Source of the DNA: a virus
DNA: 25,212 nucleotides
Virus record (IMG/VR): IMGVR_UViG_3300024262_000221
Coordinates: 1 to 25,212 of that record
Strand: one strand, 5' to 3'
Below, piece by piece: positions 16,002 to 23,727 of the stretch (position 1 is the first letter of the stretch; each line of letters opens with the position of its first letter). The translations under genes were made by a program, and so were the position numbers. Below the pieces are notes generated by a model. The model did not search any database. It was not told where the DNA came from and saw only the letters and a program-made list of their open reading frames with translations.

Positions 16002-16055
16002 TTGGCAATATGCCAACCGAGAGGAGCCACTAGGGCAATAGTTATCTCCCCTCGG
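16002..16055 (-). other. Two adjacent hairpins before scaffold gene
   Basis: TTGGCA-ATA-TGCCAA (16002-16016) is directly followed by a ten-bp stem (16017-16026 with 16046-16055) around a 19-base loop; in minus-strand RNA this stem is complete with one G-U pair. The outer stem overlaps the end of the preceding gene. No T-run follows, so a processing or attenuation role is more likely than termination. Confidence 0.5.
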
Positions 16056-16320
16056 TCGAAATATTCCCGTCTGCTAAATTCTTCATAAATAAATAATGCT
16101 TCCTTATTACTGCACGTTCACGTGTTAAATTATATACTTCTTTTGGGCATGTAGAATTGTCTATTTTAACCTCAATAGCATTGTATAAATTTTCCCAATG
16201 ATTAATTAATTCTTGAAAACCTTTTGTGTTTTTAATTTCTTGAATAGATTCCAAAAGAATTTCATATTGTCTATTAAGCTTATCACTTCTAATATTTTTA
16301 TTTTGAAACAAATTAAACAT
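16042..16320 (-). CDS. Small helical protein between portal and scaffold genes
   Basis: A 92-residue, predominantly helical protein (DKLNRQYEILLESIQEIKNT; LINHWENLYNAIEVKI; LTRERAVIRKHYLFMKNLAD). Not recognised. It overlaps the end of the portal gene by eight bases, so it is coupled to it, and ends inside a stable hairpin (16017-16055). Small genes in this position in phages often act in head assembly, but nothing here proves that. Confidence 0.6.
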   Translation of the reverse strand: MFNLFQNKNIRSDKLNRQYEILLESIQEIKNTKGFQELINHWENLYNAIEVKIDNSTCPKEVYNLTRERAVIRKHYLFMKNLADGNISTEGR

Positions 16321-18145
16321 TGTTTTGGAGGTTACCTTGTACTACTTGTTGAGTTAACTCTGCTACATTACCTAGTCCTGGTTGTTCTGGATTAAGTTGT
16401 TGTTCTAAAGGAGGGTTTCCGCCTCCTACTATATCACCAATATCTAAATCAGATTTAATATACTTATCTACATTAATTCCTTCAAAGGTTCCTAGTATAT
16501 CTTTTAATGCTGCGGCAAAATCTACATTTACTCCAGCTCCTGCAGCTCTTTCTAACACAGCAAATTTAGCTAGAGCATCTTCCCTTCTATTCTCAATAGA
16601 GTCAAAAGAAGAAGAACCAACTTCTACTCTGATAGCATATCTCAACGGACCATCCTTAAACACTTCTGGCTTAGCCCACTTATAATCACCATTTCCCAAA
16701 TGCTTAACTACTACATCATTCTCTGCATTCATAGCTACACAATCTAATATATCATAAGCTATACGAGTTAAAAATTCTTCAAAATGTTTAAGTGTGTCAG
16801 AATAGACAGAGGACACCTCGTAAAACTTAGCTCTTACCGCCGTTGCTGTATCAGTACTTCCCGCTCTACTCATTGGATTGCCACTATCAATAGTAAATGA
16901 TAATGATTGAATATCAGCTTTAATCTCATTTTGTTGACTGAAATAAGATGAATCAATAGGTGACCTAGGTATTTCTCGCAATCCATTAAGTGCCATCTCC
17001 ATACCATTAGTTGCTTGTATAATTGCACCAGGTGCGGAAGCATTAGCTAATGCTCTTGGATCAATCCCACTAGCTGGATCATAAAACCATGATTTGTTTA
17101 GGTTTGTATTGATAAACTGAATACTAGAATTCATTTTAAAGTTGTATTCTCTCTGTAGTCCCAGTATCGGTTCAACATATCCTATACCGTAATGTTGTTC
17201 TGGATCTTCAAAGCAAGTTACTGAGTTAACTGGTATTTTTGGTACTTCTTTTAGCTTAATACATACATTACCGTTTACTGTCCATATCTCATAGATTTTT
17301 TCATCTTTTACCTCACCACTTTCACTAAAATACCCATAAAACATATCAACAGTAAAAGCTGATGTTTGATTGTTTTGTTCCACGTTTTCCTGAATATTGT
17401 CTGAGAATAGAGATAATACTTTTTGATCTTCTGATCGTGTAGATATATCACTTGACCTCATGTTTTTAATTTCGTCTAAATTAAATAAATCATCAAAACT
17501 GTAAAGCTCTGATAATCTCACATTTTTTCGTGTACGTATTACAGCAGGTGAATCAGCAATTTGTGGAAACCTTGGATCTAACCAAACATCCCTCCATGAT
17601 ATATCAAACAACATAGGGTATTCATCAGCTGTTTGTCTGTTAATTTTCCCCTCTTTGTAGTTTGCGTATGTATCAACTTGATATTGTACCATACCATAAG
17701 CATTACCATACCTAACTAAAGATTTAGCTATTCGTCTAAGTGCTGCATTGTAATAATATGAATCAAACAAGGTATTAAGATATTCTTGTATACTTGTAGA
17801 CCACTCCTCAACTTGTTTCACCATTCTTAGATATTCTGGACTAGATTTATCCGATGCAGGATAATACATTGAAGCTATTTTTTTAGCTGAATCTTTTAAT
17901 GAAACAATAAATTTAGGACTTCTAGCTGTAATACGACTAGTAACAGTTTGTTCCACTTGGTTTGCGTAATTTACCTTTAATACAGAGTCCCAATCGGCCT
18001 CTTTTACCCCTTGGTAACTCATTGTTTCTTCGTATATCTCTGCTAGTTGTTCTTTTCGTTTACTGTTTTTTTGTTCGTATAAAGTCTTGGTTTTTTTAAC
18101 CATTTGAACGGCACGTTGTAGAATATCATCTTTTGGTTTTCTCAT
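16313..18145 (-). CDS. Portal protein (P22-like)
   Basis: A 610-residue protein. It opens with charged helices, then DWDSVLKVNYANQVEQTVTS (about 51-70), RYGNAYGMVQYQV (145-157) and ISWRDVWLDPRFP (182-194), which follow the portal pattern of a conserved D-P-R site after a beta region. A long stem helix region includes GIGYVEPILGLQREYNFKMN, and SAGSTDTATAVRAK-like residues lie in the C-terminal half. The Gln/Asn-rich tail could be the barrel end. It would form the 12-fold DNA entry ring with the terminase. It follows the large terminase gene by 41 bases, with a possible hairpin (18148-18172) directly before the ATG. Confidence 0.85.
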   Translation of the reverse strand: MRKPKDDILQRAVQMVKKTKTLYEQKNSKRKEQLAEIYEETMSYQGVKEADWDSVLKVNYANQVEQTVTSRITARSPKFIVSLKDSAKKIASMYYPASDKSSPEYLRMVKQVEEWSTSIQEYLNTLFDSYYYNAALRRIAKSLVRYGNAYGMVQYQVDTYANYKEGKINRQTADEYPMLFDISWRDVWLDPRFPQIADSPAVIRTRKNVRLSELYSFDDLFNLDEIKNMRSSDISTRSEDQKVLSLFSDNIQENVEQNNQTSAFTVDMFYGYFSESGEVKDEKIYEIWTVNGNVCIKLKEVPKIPVNSVTCFEDPEQHYGIGYVEPILGLQREYNFKMNSSIQFINTNLNKSWFYDPASGIDPRALANASAPGAIIQATNGMEMALNGLREIPRSPIDSSYFSQQNEIKADIQSLSFTIDSGNPMSRAGSTDTATAVRAKFYEVSSVYSDTLKHFEEFLTRIAYDILDCVAMNAENDVVVKHLGNGDYKWAKPEVFKDGPLRYAIRVEVGSSSFDSIENRREDALAKFAVLERAAGAGVNVDFAAALKDILGTFEGINVDKYIKSDLDIGDIVGGGNPPLEQQLNPEQPGLGNVAELTQQVVQGNLQNNV

Positions 18146-18147
18146 AT

Positions 18148-18172
18148 AAACTATACCGCCCTAGTGTAGTTT
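18148..18172. other. Dyad in portal-gene leader
   Basis: AAACTATAC (18148-18156) and GTGTAGTTT (18164-18172) flank CGCCCTA. The plus strand pairs over nine bp with one U-G; minus-strand RNA has one A-C mismatch. It ends two bases before the portal ATG. Function unknown. Confidence 0.3.
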
Positions 18173-18186
18173 TATTTAATTTAACT

Positions 18187-19680
18187 TTACCACTTTATTA
18201 AGCTTTCGGCAAATGAATTCACCATTGGTCTACCCAAAGAATCATATTGAATCTTGAAGTCCTGATTAGTTGGTTGATTAGTTGGTTTAATATGATAAAC
18301 CGAAAATAACATCTGTAACGCATCTATAACATCATCATGTCTACCCCTCGGAAATGTTTTTAGCTGGTGTTCTATGTCATACATATCTTGTCGCCAATAT
18401 ATAAGTCCATTACGGATAGGATAATCTAACTTTCTAATCTTCTCCTCTTTACTTCCTTTTTGTGTTAATTCTTCAACGATTGTATATATGTTTTTTTCAC
18501 GTAAAGCCTGTTTAAGAAATTGACCCAACACTGTTTGTGCTTGATACGCTTCTACCCCTATTTTTTCTGGTTTCCATTTGTTAGCATGATATATAATTTT
18601 ATTAATTACATCACTAGCCTGCATACGTATATTAGAATATTCCAATACATACATTTTCCCCTCTGTATCAAATCCGCCTGTAAGTATGCACGTTGGGTCA
18701 TTATGGTCTTTTGTCTTGAATCCTGGATCAACAACCGTAAACACTCTAAGCCCTTTTGGTATTTCTTCATAATATCTAAAAAATTCTTCATGAAATTCTT
18801 GAGCATCTTTATTAGTTGGTTCTTGCTGATATTGAGTAGAAAACACCGCAGGATTATTACTTCTTATCAATTCTAAAGCCGACAAAGGAAACCTTTCAGG
18901 ATGTATAGGTTCGCCTGCTTTACGGTGGTCTTCATCATGCGTAGCTATCGCTGGTACTATTACTGTGTCCCACTGCATACCGCCTATCTTAGCTTTGTCC
19001 ATTAAATAACCGCACAAATCATTTTCATGCGTTCTTTGCATGATTATAATAACCGCATCTTTCTCAGGATTAAACAACCTAGACATCACAGTGTTATCAA
19101 ACCATCTATTGACTGCTTCACGTTTTATGTCAGAATTCGCTTCATCTGGTTTTATTGGATCATCGATAATAAATATATTAGCCCTTTGTCCAGTGATTGT
19201 TCCCCCTACCCCAGTAGCTAAATATTGTCCACCGTCTACATTCTTCCACAACGCTTTTGTGTTTTGATCGTCTCTAAGACTTGGTCTACGAGGGAATATT
19301 AATTTGTACGTATTAGAATTATAATAATCTCTGGCTTGACTACCGAATGACTGTGTAAGATTAGCTGAATAACCGCTAGCTATGATTTGCAAATCTGGAC
19401 GTTTACCTAAAGCCCATGTTGGAAAACATTTAGTCACTAATTCTGTTTTACCAGTACCAGGTGGAATGTTAATAATCAATCTATTACATTTACCCTTTAG
19501 CACCTCTGTTAGCTTTTGTGCTATTAACTCATAATGCCAGTTCATTTGAAACGGCTTGTTTATTTCATTAGCAAAAAAGAACTCAATAAACGATAAAAGG
19601 TTTTCTCTTTTATCTTCATGTCTTTTTTCTAAAACTCTGATAGCAGTTTCTCTTACTGCTGCATGTTTTAAATCGTTCAT
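18187..19680 (-). CDS. terL: Terminase large subunit
   Basis: A 497-residue packaging motor. ATPase domain: Walker A PPGTGKT (73-79), Walker B IFIIDDP (169-175) and a coupling segment IIIMQRTHENDLCGYLM (211-227). Nuclease domain: VVDPG with D318, KIGVEAYQ with E377, and GRHDDVIDAL with D449/D450 and D453, the three acidic metal-binding positions of RNase H-like terminase nucleases. Length and motif order match Terminase_6 family proteins. It cuts genome concatemers and pumps DNA through the portal. Its start overlaps the small-subunit stop (ATGA), so the two are translationally coupled. Confidence 0.95.
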   Translation of the reverse strand: MNDLKHAAVRETAIRVLEKRHEDKRENLLSFIEFFFANEINKPFQMNWHYELIAQKLTEVLKGKCNRLIINIPPGTGKTELVTKCFPTWALGKRPDLQIIASGYSANLTQSFGSQARDYYNSNTYKLIFPRRPSLRDDQNTKALWKNVDGGQYLATGVGGTITGQRANIFIIDDPIKPDEANSDIKREAVNRWFDNTVMSRLFNPEKDAVIIIMQRTHENDLCGYLMDKAKIGGMQWDTVIVPAIATHDEDHRKAGEPIHPERFPLSALELIRSNNPAVFSTQYQQEPTNKDAQEFHEEFFRYYEEIPKGLRVFTVVDPGFKTKDHNDPTCILTGGFDTEGKMYVLEYSNIRMQASDVINKIIYHANKWKPEKIGVEAYQAQTVLGQFLKQALREKNIYTIVEELTQKGSKEEKIRKLDYPIRNGLIYWRQDMYDIEHQLKTFPRGRHDDVIDALQMLFSVYHIKPTNQPTNQDFKIQYDSLGRPMVNSFAESLIKW

Positions 19681-20108
19681 ATTGTTAACTCACCTATAAT
19701 ATCCATTAATTCATCATCAGTGGCTTGAGCTATCTTATTGATATTATGCATAAATACTCTCTTATTGTCCTTCTCAAAATAGCCTAAGTGCTTGCCAATT
19801 AGCTCGTACCCTTTAAGGGCGACATTTATTTGACCTGTTTCTTTTCCTATGTTGATAATCTCAACAATACCATTAGTTACATATTGTATATCAACTTTCA
19901 CACGTTTAGCTTCTTCTTCTCTTAATGCAGTCAAGTGTTTTGCAATTTTTGGACGCTTTAAAACATTGCAACCATTATCAGCATGCCGTAAATCATTACT
20001 ACAATTATACCCTGCTACTTTAGAGGCTTCTGTTGCGTTGCCAGTTTTAAAATAATGTAAACAAAAACGACGTTCTTTTTCTGATAAATTACCTTTTTTC
20101 TGCATCAT
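19677..20108 (-). CDS. terS: Terminase small subunit
   Basis: A 143-residue protein with the N-terminal pattern of the Terminase_2 family: LSEKERRFCLHYFKTGNATE, ASKVAGY and a conserved helix-turn-helix extending to LKRPKIAKHLTALREEE. The central helices would form the oligomeric ring, and the C-terminus (MDIIGELTI) could contact the large subunit. It recognises the packaging site on the genome. The start could be either of two consecutive ATG codons (20108 or 20105). Confidence 0.85.
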   Translation of the reverse strand: MMQKKGNLSEKERRFCLHYFKTGNATEASKVAGYNCSNDLRHADNGCNVLKRPKIAKHLTALREEEAKRVKVDIQYVTNGIVEIINIGKETGQINVALKGYELIGKHLGYFEKDNKRVFMHNINKIAQATDDELMDIIGELTI

Positions 20109-20133
20109 GTTGCCCTGATTAATTCTATAGTTA

Positions 20134-20370
20134 TTATACTATAATAAATCCACCTGCACAAATGATATCTACATCGTCCATATCTTCGTACCCCATGGTT
20201 ATACTTGGTGGCAAATCTACGCCATAATCATACGACGTGCAAAAGCCACTTACAATCAATTGTGAATCATACAATTTTTGTATAGTGGCTGATAAGACAT
20301 TATAGACAAAATCTATATTATCTTTGTCTAGTATCACTGATATTTCTAATTTATACTTTTTGGCAATCAT
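20134..20370 (-). CDS. Small protein upstream of terminase, function unknown
   Basis: A 78-residue protein from the ATG at 20370 (the frame could open at a TTG at 20379). Sequence of mixed helix and strand, LEISVILDKDNIDFVYNVLS, with an acidic C-terminal half (MGYEDMDDVDIICAGG). Not recognised. It overlaps the preceding gene by 20 bases in a different frame, so coupling is likely. Confidence 0.55.
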   Translation of the reverse strand: MIAKKYKLEISVILDKDNIDFVYNVLSATIQKLYDSQLIVSGFCTSYDYGVDLPPSITMGYEDMDDVDIICAGGFIIV

Positions 20371-20554
20371 TATATACAACTTTAACCGCTTGATTCATTA
20401 ATTTTTGCCTAGATACTTTTTTGTTTTGTTTCTTTAATTTGTTGTACACTTTTTTAATCGTTTCAGTTAAAGCAATAACTACTAAAGGATTATACTCATT
20501 GATTTTATCAAAAGGGAAATCGGCTTCCTTAAGAGCTGTATCTAACATAGACAT
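20351..20554 (-). CDS. Small basic helical protein, function unknown
   Basis: A 67-residue protein, MSMLDTALKEADFPFDKINE then NPLVVIALTETIKKVYNKLK and a very basic end (KKQNKKVSRQKLMNQAVKVV). The frame also opens at 20575, but that would overlap the preceding gene by 20 bases; the ATG at 20554 comes one base after its stop (TAATATG). No family recognised; a DNA-binding or structural role would fit the charge but is not shown. Confidence 0.55.
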   Translation of the reverse strand: MSMLDTALKEADFPFDKINEYNPLVVIALTETIKKVYNKLKKQNKKVSRQKLMNQAVKVVYNDCQKV

Positions 20555-20555
20555 A

Positions 20556-20708
20556 TTATTTTTTCTTTTTACCAAACATAATTGAAACCATAGGCATGAT
20601 CATTTTAGATTTTCTTTCTAGCTTTGGTTTTTTCTCCATCATTTTCTCCATTTGTTTTTTTGAAGGTCTTCCTTTTTTTGACCCATATGTCCCTTTACCT
20701 TGTGGCAT
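20556..20708 (-). CDS. Small Lys/Met-rich protein, MxxGKGTYGSKxGRP type
   Basis: A 50-residue protein from the ATG at 20708 to the TAA at 20558-20556. It begins MPQGKGTYGSKKGRPSKK, an opening I know from many small phage proteins of unknown role encoded near packaging genes, and continues with a Lys/Met-rich helix and a tail MVSIMFGKKKK. The Gly/Lys-rich start resembles an AT-hook-like or nucleic-acid contact segment, but this is inference. Confidence 0.6.
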   Translation of the reverse strand: MPQGKGTYGSKKGRPSKKQMEKMMEKKPKLERKSKMIMPMVSIMFGKKKK

Positions 20709-20860
20709 AATATATGCGTTAAATCTATTATGATTTTAACATATTTTAGTTTTTTAAACTAACTTAAATATTAAAACAATCACTTAAATCAAATCCGTCA
20801 TACCTATAAGTAGCTTTATATGCCTAATTAATTGTTCTTTTTTAGCTTTAGATTATTTAG
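20709..20860. other. Gene-free gap, 152 bp
   Basis: No open frame of useful length on either strand. It contains an AT-rich inverted repeat, TTAGTTT-TTT-AAACTAA (20746-20762). I see no convincing promoter with proper spacing; a start site for the packaging genes here is possible but not supported. Confidence 0.4.
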
Positions 20861-21112
20861 TTAAATTCTCATAAAAGCAACATGATCAATAGGCACAAAA
20901 TGATATATATTATCTTCATCATGTATAATTTCGTGTGCTTGATTTAGAAAATATATGTGAGTATCGAGAGTGTAATTATCCTCTACATCACCCACTGCAA
21001 CCACTACTCCGTGATTAGTATATTTTTTTTCGCTAGATATATGTATGCCTGATGCTGTTGTGTCATTAAGTTGTTTAACCACAATATACCCTGGTCTTGG
21101 ATCATATTTCAT
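20861..21112 (-). CDS. GroES-like co-chaperonin
   Basis: An 83-residue protein (start at the ATG at 21112, four bases after the previous stop; the frame extends to a TTG at 21130). It follows the GroES/gp31 pattern: basic-proline start and first strand RPGYIVVKQL (6-15), a mobile loop at about 17-31 containing SGIHI (21-25) at the place of the GGIVL contact motif, then HGVVVAVGD (34-42), a turn region, a strand with THIYFLN, and the closing FVPIDHVAFMRI (72-83) at the place of the family's final strand. Phage co-chaperonins cap host GroEL to fold the coat protein. Its place directly upstream of the packaging and head genes fits that role. Recognised by motif, without a search. Confidence 0.75.
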   Translation of the reverse strand: MKYDPRPGYIVVKQLNDTTASGIHISSEKKYTNHGVVVAVGDVEDNYTLDTHIYFLNQAHEIIHDEDNIYHFVPIDHVAFMRI

Positions 21113-21116
21113 TTTA

Positions 21117-21335
21117 TTACCCATTATCAATTGTGTTAAGTATTATTTTTTTATATCTATCAACTAACTTCAACATATCGACCTTCACGCTGTCTGTCTT
21201 TTCGCACTCCATAATAAGCGATTCCAACCTCTTTATACTTTCTAATTGTTGAGCAACTGGTGTATTATCACTAGTTGTCAACTCTTGAGTATCTAGTTCT
21301 ATAGTAAACCCTCCCACTCTTATTTTATTTGTCAT
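21117..21335 (-). CDS. Small protein upstream of co-chaperonin, function unknown
   Basis: A 72-residue protein: a beta N-terminus (IRVGGFTIELDTQEL) followed by a helix with coiled-coil character (VAQQLESIKRLESLIMECEK, KVDMLKLVDRYKKIIL). Not recognised. It overlaps the preceding small gene by 11 bases and lies four bases before the GroES-like gene, so the three are probably one operon segment. Confidence 0.55.
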   Translation of the reverse strand: MTNKIRVGGFTIELDTQELTTSDNTPVAQQLESIKRLESLIMECEKTDSVKVDMLKLVDRYKKIILNTIDNG

Positions 21336-21465
21336 TTGATTCTTTGTTTATTGATTCTTGACGTTCTAATTCTTCTAATTCTTGTTCTTCAAGATATTGT
21401 TCTTGCTCCCACTCTTTTCTAGCTTGGTCTTCAAAGTATTGTTCTTGCTCTCTTGATTCACACAT
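21325..21465 (-). CDS. Small Glu/Gln-rich coiled-coil protein
   Basis: A 46-residue protein from the ATG at 21465 to the TAA at 21327-21325. About half the residues are Glu or Gln (REQEQYFEDQARKEWEQEQY, then LEEQELEELERQES), giving a strongly acidic single helix. It overlaps the next gene's start by 11 bases. Phage proteins of this kind can mimic nucleic acid or act as assembly partners, but no function can be read from the sequence. Confidence 0.5.
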   Translation of the reverse strand: MCESREQEQYFEDQARKEWEQEQYLEEQELEELERQESINKESNDK

Positions 21466-21491
21466 TTGTTTTTTGGTTATATTGTATTAAA

Positions 21492-21965
21492 TTATTCTGC
21501 TTGAGTCTCTAAAACATTTTCAATTATTAATGGTGGCAAATTATCAGGTAATTTATCTATTATTTCGCCGTCCATCCACCCCCCATAATAGCCGTTAGAA
21601 TAATTTCTAAAACTAAAAACTGCCGTTCTGTCTCCAAACTTTGGGTCTAAATAATTTATCTGATATCCGTAGACTTCGATATCTTCATCAGAGCATTTTT
21701 TATCTTTTTTACATCCAGAATATTCTGGATCTTCAATAATGTCAGACGGTGTTAATCCAACTTCTTCTATTGATACAATTTGTTTATTTAACAAATCTTT
21801 TACCCCTATAAAATCATAAAAATATGAATTTGAGCAACAATCACCCCATACGGTAAACAATGCAATTTTATTTTTAGTTTGTATTATTAATCTATCTTCT
21901 GACATATAGATGTTAGAAACAATTTCTTGTTTTAACTTATCTAAAGTTTTTTGTAATTTAATCAT
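21492..21965 (-). CDS. DUF7448-like protein
   Basis: A 157-residue protein with the features I associate with DUF7448: a helix then beta strands with LFTVWGDCCSNSYFYDFIGV (about 36-55), NKQIVSIEEVGLTP, YGYQI, and near the end FSFRNYSNGYYGGWMDGEI. The paired cysteines in GDCCS and the SNGYYGG segment are the strongest marks. Such proteins occur in phages and bacteria with no known activity. An extended -10 box (21995-22003) lies about 30 bases before the start codon, so it may have its own promoter. Confidence 0.6.
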   Translation of the reverse strand: MIKLQKTLDKLKQEIVSNIYMSEDRLIIQTKNKIALFTVWGDCCSNSYFYDFIGVKDLLNKQIVSIEEVGLTPSDIIEDPEYSGCKKDKKCSDEDIEVYGYQINYLDPKFGDRTAVFSFRNYSNGYYGGWMDGEIIDKLPDNLPPLIIENVLETQAE

Positions 21966-21994
21966 TTTCTTTTAAATTATATAAATAATTAGCG

Positions 21995-22003
21995 ATTATA
22001 TCA
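21995..22003 (-). promoter_or_regulatory. Extended -10 box TGATATAAT
   Basis: Minus-strand TGATATAAT (22003-21995), identical to the box at 912-920 and overlapping the stop codon of the 33-residue gene upstream. No good -35 box at 17-18 bp. It would start transcripts about 23 bases before the DUF7448-like gene. Confidence 0.4.
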
Positions 22004-22102
22004 AAGTCGGCTTCGTGACTCCGATTGTCTCACTAATTCTTGTATTTGTTTGTTAGACAAATGTAACTCTACACCGTCTATTATGTATTTTCTTTTATTC
22101 AT
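22001..22102 (-). CDS. 33-residue small protein
   Basis: The ATG at 22102 opens 33 codons to the TGA at 22003-22001: MNKRKYIIDGVELHLSNKQI then a charged, Arg/Ser-rich end. It fills most of the gap between two recognised genes, shares their strand and AT-rich leader, and begins like many small phage proteins with a short beta hairpin (KYIIDGVELHLS) followed by a helix. No function known. Confidence 0.4.
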   Translation of the reverse strand: MNKRKYIIDGVELHLSNKQIQELVRQSESRSRL

Positions 22103-22109
22103 TTTTGTA

Positions 22110-22394
22110 TTAATTAAAATAATTTTGCACCATTGTATCTACTACCTCACCTGCTTGCACCATAGAATACGTCATAACTTCATGACATATCTTACCTGTT
22201 TCATGTTGTATTAATGACACACTGTATATAGCCTTTTTCGTTGTTGATTGATTCGCAACTAATATAATGTAGTGACCATTGTATAGTCTAAAATCCTTAT
22301 CAATCGAACAAACGTATTTATCTTTATATTTTCTGTATAATCTACGCATGGTTGCGTGTAAATCCATGCGTTTATACGCTTTAGTTTTTTGCAT
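22110..22394 (-). CDS. Small protein, function unknown
   Basis: A 94-residue protein, basic N-terminal helix (MQKTKAYKRMDLHATMRRLYRKY) followed by strands (YVCSIDKDFRLYNGHYIILV, KKAIYSVSLIQHE) and a C-terminal helix. Not recognised. The HATMRRLYRKYKDKY segment loosely echoes MHRLYKIYNGHLYRV at the start of the neighbouring gene upstream. It overlaps that gene by 14 bases. The leader is purely A/T (AAATTTAATAAAATTAAAAT). Confidence 0.55.
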   Translation of the reverse strand: MQKTKAYKRMDLHATMRRLYRKYKDKYVCSIDKDFRLYNGHYIILVANQSTTKKAIYSVSLIQHETGKICHEVMTYSMVQAGEVVDTMVQNYFN

Positions 22395-22764
22395 ATTTTA
22401 ATTTTATTAAATTTAATTTATGTTGTTTCTTTTCTTTTTCTGCTTTATTTAAAGCTATAAAATCTTGTTTTAACTTTGTTAATTCTTCAGTTGAAAGGTC
22501 TAAACAACCAACCTTGACTAAGAAATCTATGTATTCATTATCTGGCAATAATTCAGCAAAACTAATAGCTGTATGAGGTTGAGAATGTTTTACTTTTCCG
22601 TTCCGTACGGACAACAATTGATTAGCTGTTATTATCATCTCAAAAGCCATTTTCTCAAAAGTTGTCTCGTAATCCTCTTTATATTTATCAATTCTATCAC
22701 GGAAGTACTCCATATCCTTAACTCTATATAAATGACCGTTGTATATCTTATATAATCTATGCAT
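22381..22764 (-). CDS. Small helical protein, function unknown
   Basis: About 127 residues from the ATG at 22764 (the frame also opens at a TTG at 22782). It begins MHRLYKIYNGHLYRVKDMEY, has helices (KEDYETTFEKMAFEMIITANQ; EYIDFLVKVGCLDLSTEE) and a lysine-rich C-terminal helix (KAEKEKKQHKLNLIKLKYAK). No family recognised. It lies between the homing endonuclease gene and the preceding entry. Confidence 0.55.
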   Translation of the reverse strand: MHRLYKIYNGHLYRVKDMEYFRDRIDKYKEDYETTFEKMAFEMIITANQLLSVRNGKVKHSQPHTAISFAELLPDNEYIDFLVKVGCLDLSTEELTKLKQDFIALNKAEKEKKQHKLNLIKLKYAKN

Positions 22765-22784
22765 TGTAGTATTGGTTAACAATT

Positions 22785-23309
22785 CTATTTATATTCCCAT
22801 ATATACCCCCCTGCAGTGTGTTGCCTACCTTTTAAAGCATCGCTTATAGTAACAATTCCAGTTTCATGGACGGCAGATTTTATGCTTTTATACTCTGCAA
22901 TTTTTTTATTATCTACTGTAAACTGAATAACTGGTCTATATCTCCTCCAAGACCCATTTCTTCCTTGTTTATCTCTATAAATTGAGTTTTCTTTATAGGT
23001 AACCCATTCTAAATTATTAACATGGTTGTTACTTGGGTTGTTATCTATATGATTAATACAAGGTTTGTTTTTTGGATTAGGAATAAATGCCATAGCAACT
23101 AACCTATGTACTTTTTTCATTAAACATCTTCCATTACATAATCTAAGTAATAAGTAACCATCTTTATCTAAAGACTGGCTCATAACCTTTCCTTTTCTAT
23201 AAGCGACAAAATTTTTATGAGCTGTTTTTCTATTTAAAGACCTAACACGTCCTAAATTGCTAACTTCATATCTTCCTTCATATCCAATTACAGATTTCCA
23301 TATCTCCAT
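22785..23309 (-). CDS. NUMOD4-HNH homing endonuclease
   Basis: A 174-residue free-standing HNH endonuclease of the phage homing type. Residues 1-26 are NUMOD4 (EIWKSVIGYEGRYEVSNLGR with RVRSL after it). The HNH_3 core spans about 66-105: KVHRLVAMAF (H68), CINHIDN (H87), NPSNNHVNNLEWVT. The C-terminal 45 residues (VIQFTVDNKKIAEYKSIKSA to the final GGYIWEYK) form a NUMOD1-like DNA-binding repeat. Such enzymes cut phage DNA lacking the gene and spread it by repair. An in-frame GTG at 23315 is an alternative start. It separates two small-gene groups, which fits an insertion. Confidence 0.85.
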   Translation of the reverse strand: MEIWKSVIGYEGRYEVSNLGRVRSLNRKTAHKNFVAYRKGKVMSQSLDKDGYLLLRLCNGRCLMKKVHRLVAMAFIPNPKNKPCINHIDNNPSNNHVNNLEWVTYKENSIYRDKQGRNGSWRRYRPVIQFTVDNKKIAEYKSIKSAVHETGIVTISDALKGRQHTAGGYIWEYK

Positions 23310-23335
23310 AAACACAAGGGTTAATTATCCATGTC

Positions 23336-23710
23336 TTAATTGTAATAATAAAAAGTTACATTATCAAGCCACGTCTGAACATTATCAGAACCTGTCCAGC
23401 GATTAGCCATTTCCCATGTTGGAAATCCTCCATAATATTTAGCCCATATTTTTTTAAAATCTGCATAACTATCTTCACACTTCGCATAAGTACGTCCCTC
23501 TCTAAACCCTCTTTCCCATGTCATTATGCCAAACGCATTGTTACGAGATAAACCCATACCACGTGTACAATTTTTAGTTTCTGCCATAGCAACCGCATAC
23601 GCTAATTTATCTAAATCAACACTAATATGTTGATTAGTTACAACTACTGGTGCAACTTCTGCCTGTGCTACTGGTTTTACTTCTGCTTTAGTGGTGGGGG
23701 TGTTCACCAC
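23336..23710 (-). CDS. Lysozyme-like (transglycosylase-fold) protein
   Basis: A 124-residue protein. Residues 1-28 are a Pro/Val/Ala/Lys-rich linker (TKAEVKPVAQAEVAPVVV). Residues 33-123 look like a small lysozyme-fold domain: LAYAVAMAETKNC with Glu44 as candidate acid, GMGLSRNNAFGIMTW, then SYADFKKIWAKYYGGFPTWE and WLDNVTFYYY. C48 and C79 could form a disulphide, implying work outside the cytoplasm. There is no signal peptide; the only start in frame is GTG at 23710 (or 23707). The membrane-anchored gene just upstream may be its partner. Substrate presumed to be peptidoglycan. Confidence 0.6.
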   Translation of the reverse strand: MVNTPTTKAEVKPVAQAEVAPVVVTNQHISVDLDKLAYAVAMAETKNCTRGMGLSRNNAFGIMTWERGFREGRTYAKCEDSYADFKKIWAKYYGGFPTWEMANRWTGSDNVQTWLDNVTFYYYN

Positions 23711-23727
23711 TTCTTCATTCTCCCCCT

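Noticed and set aside
18606-18806. 66-codon minus-strand frame inside the large terminase gene
   Set aside because: Out of frame with the intact, motif-complete terminase and without recognisable features.
18520-18876. 118-codon plus-strand frame opposite the large terminase
   Set aside because: Shadow of the terminase coding sequence; low-complexity hydrophobic translation.
20709-20860. Promoter for the packaging operon in the 152-bp gap
   Set aside because: TTGATT occurs but no -10 box follows at 16-18 bp; the TTAAAAT near the end has no matching -35.
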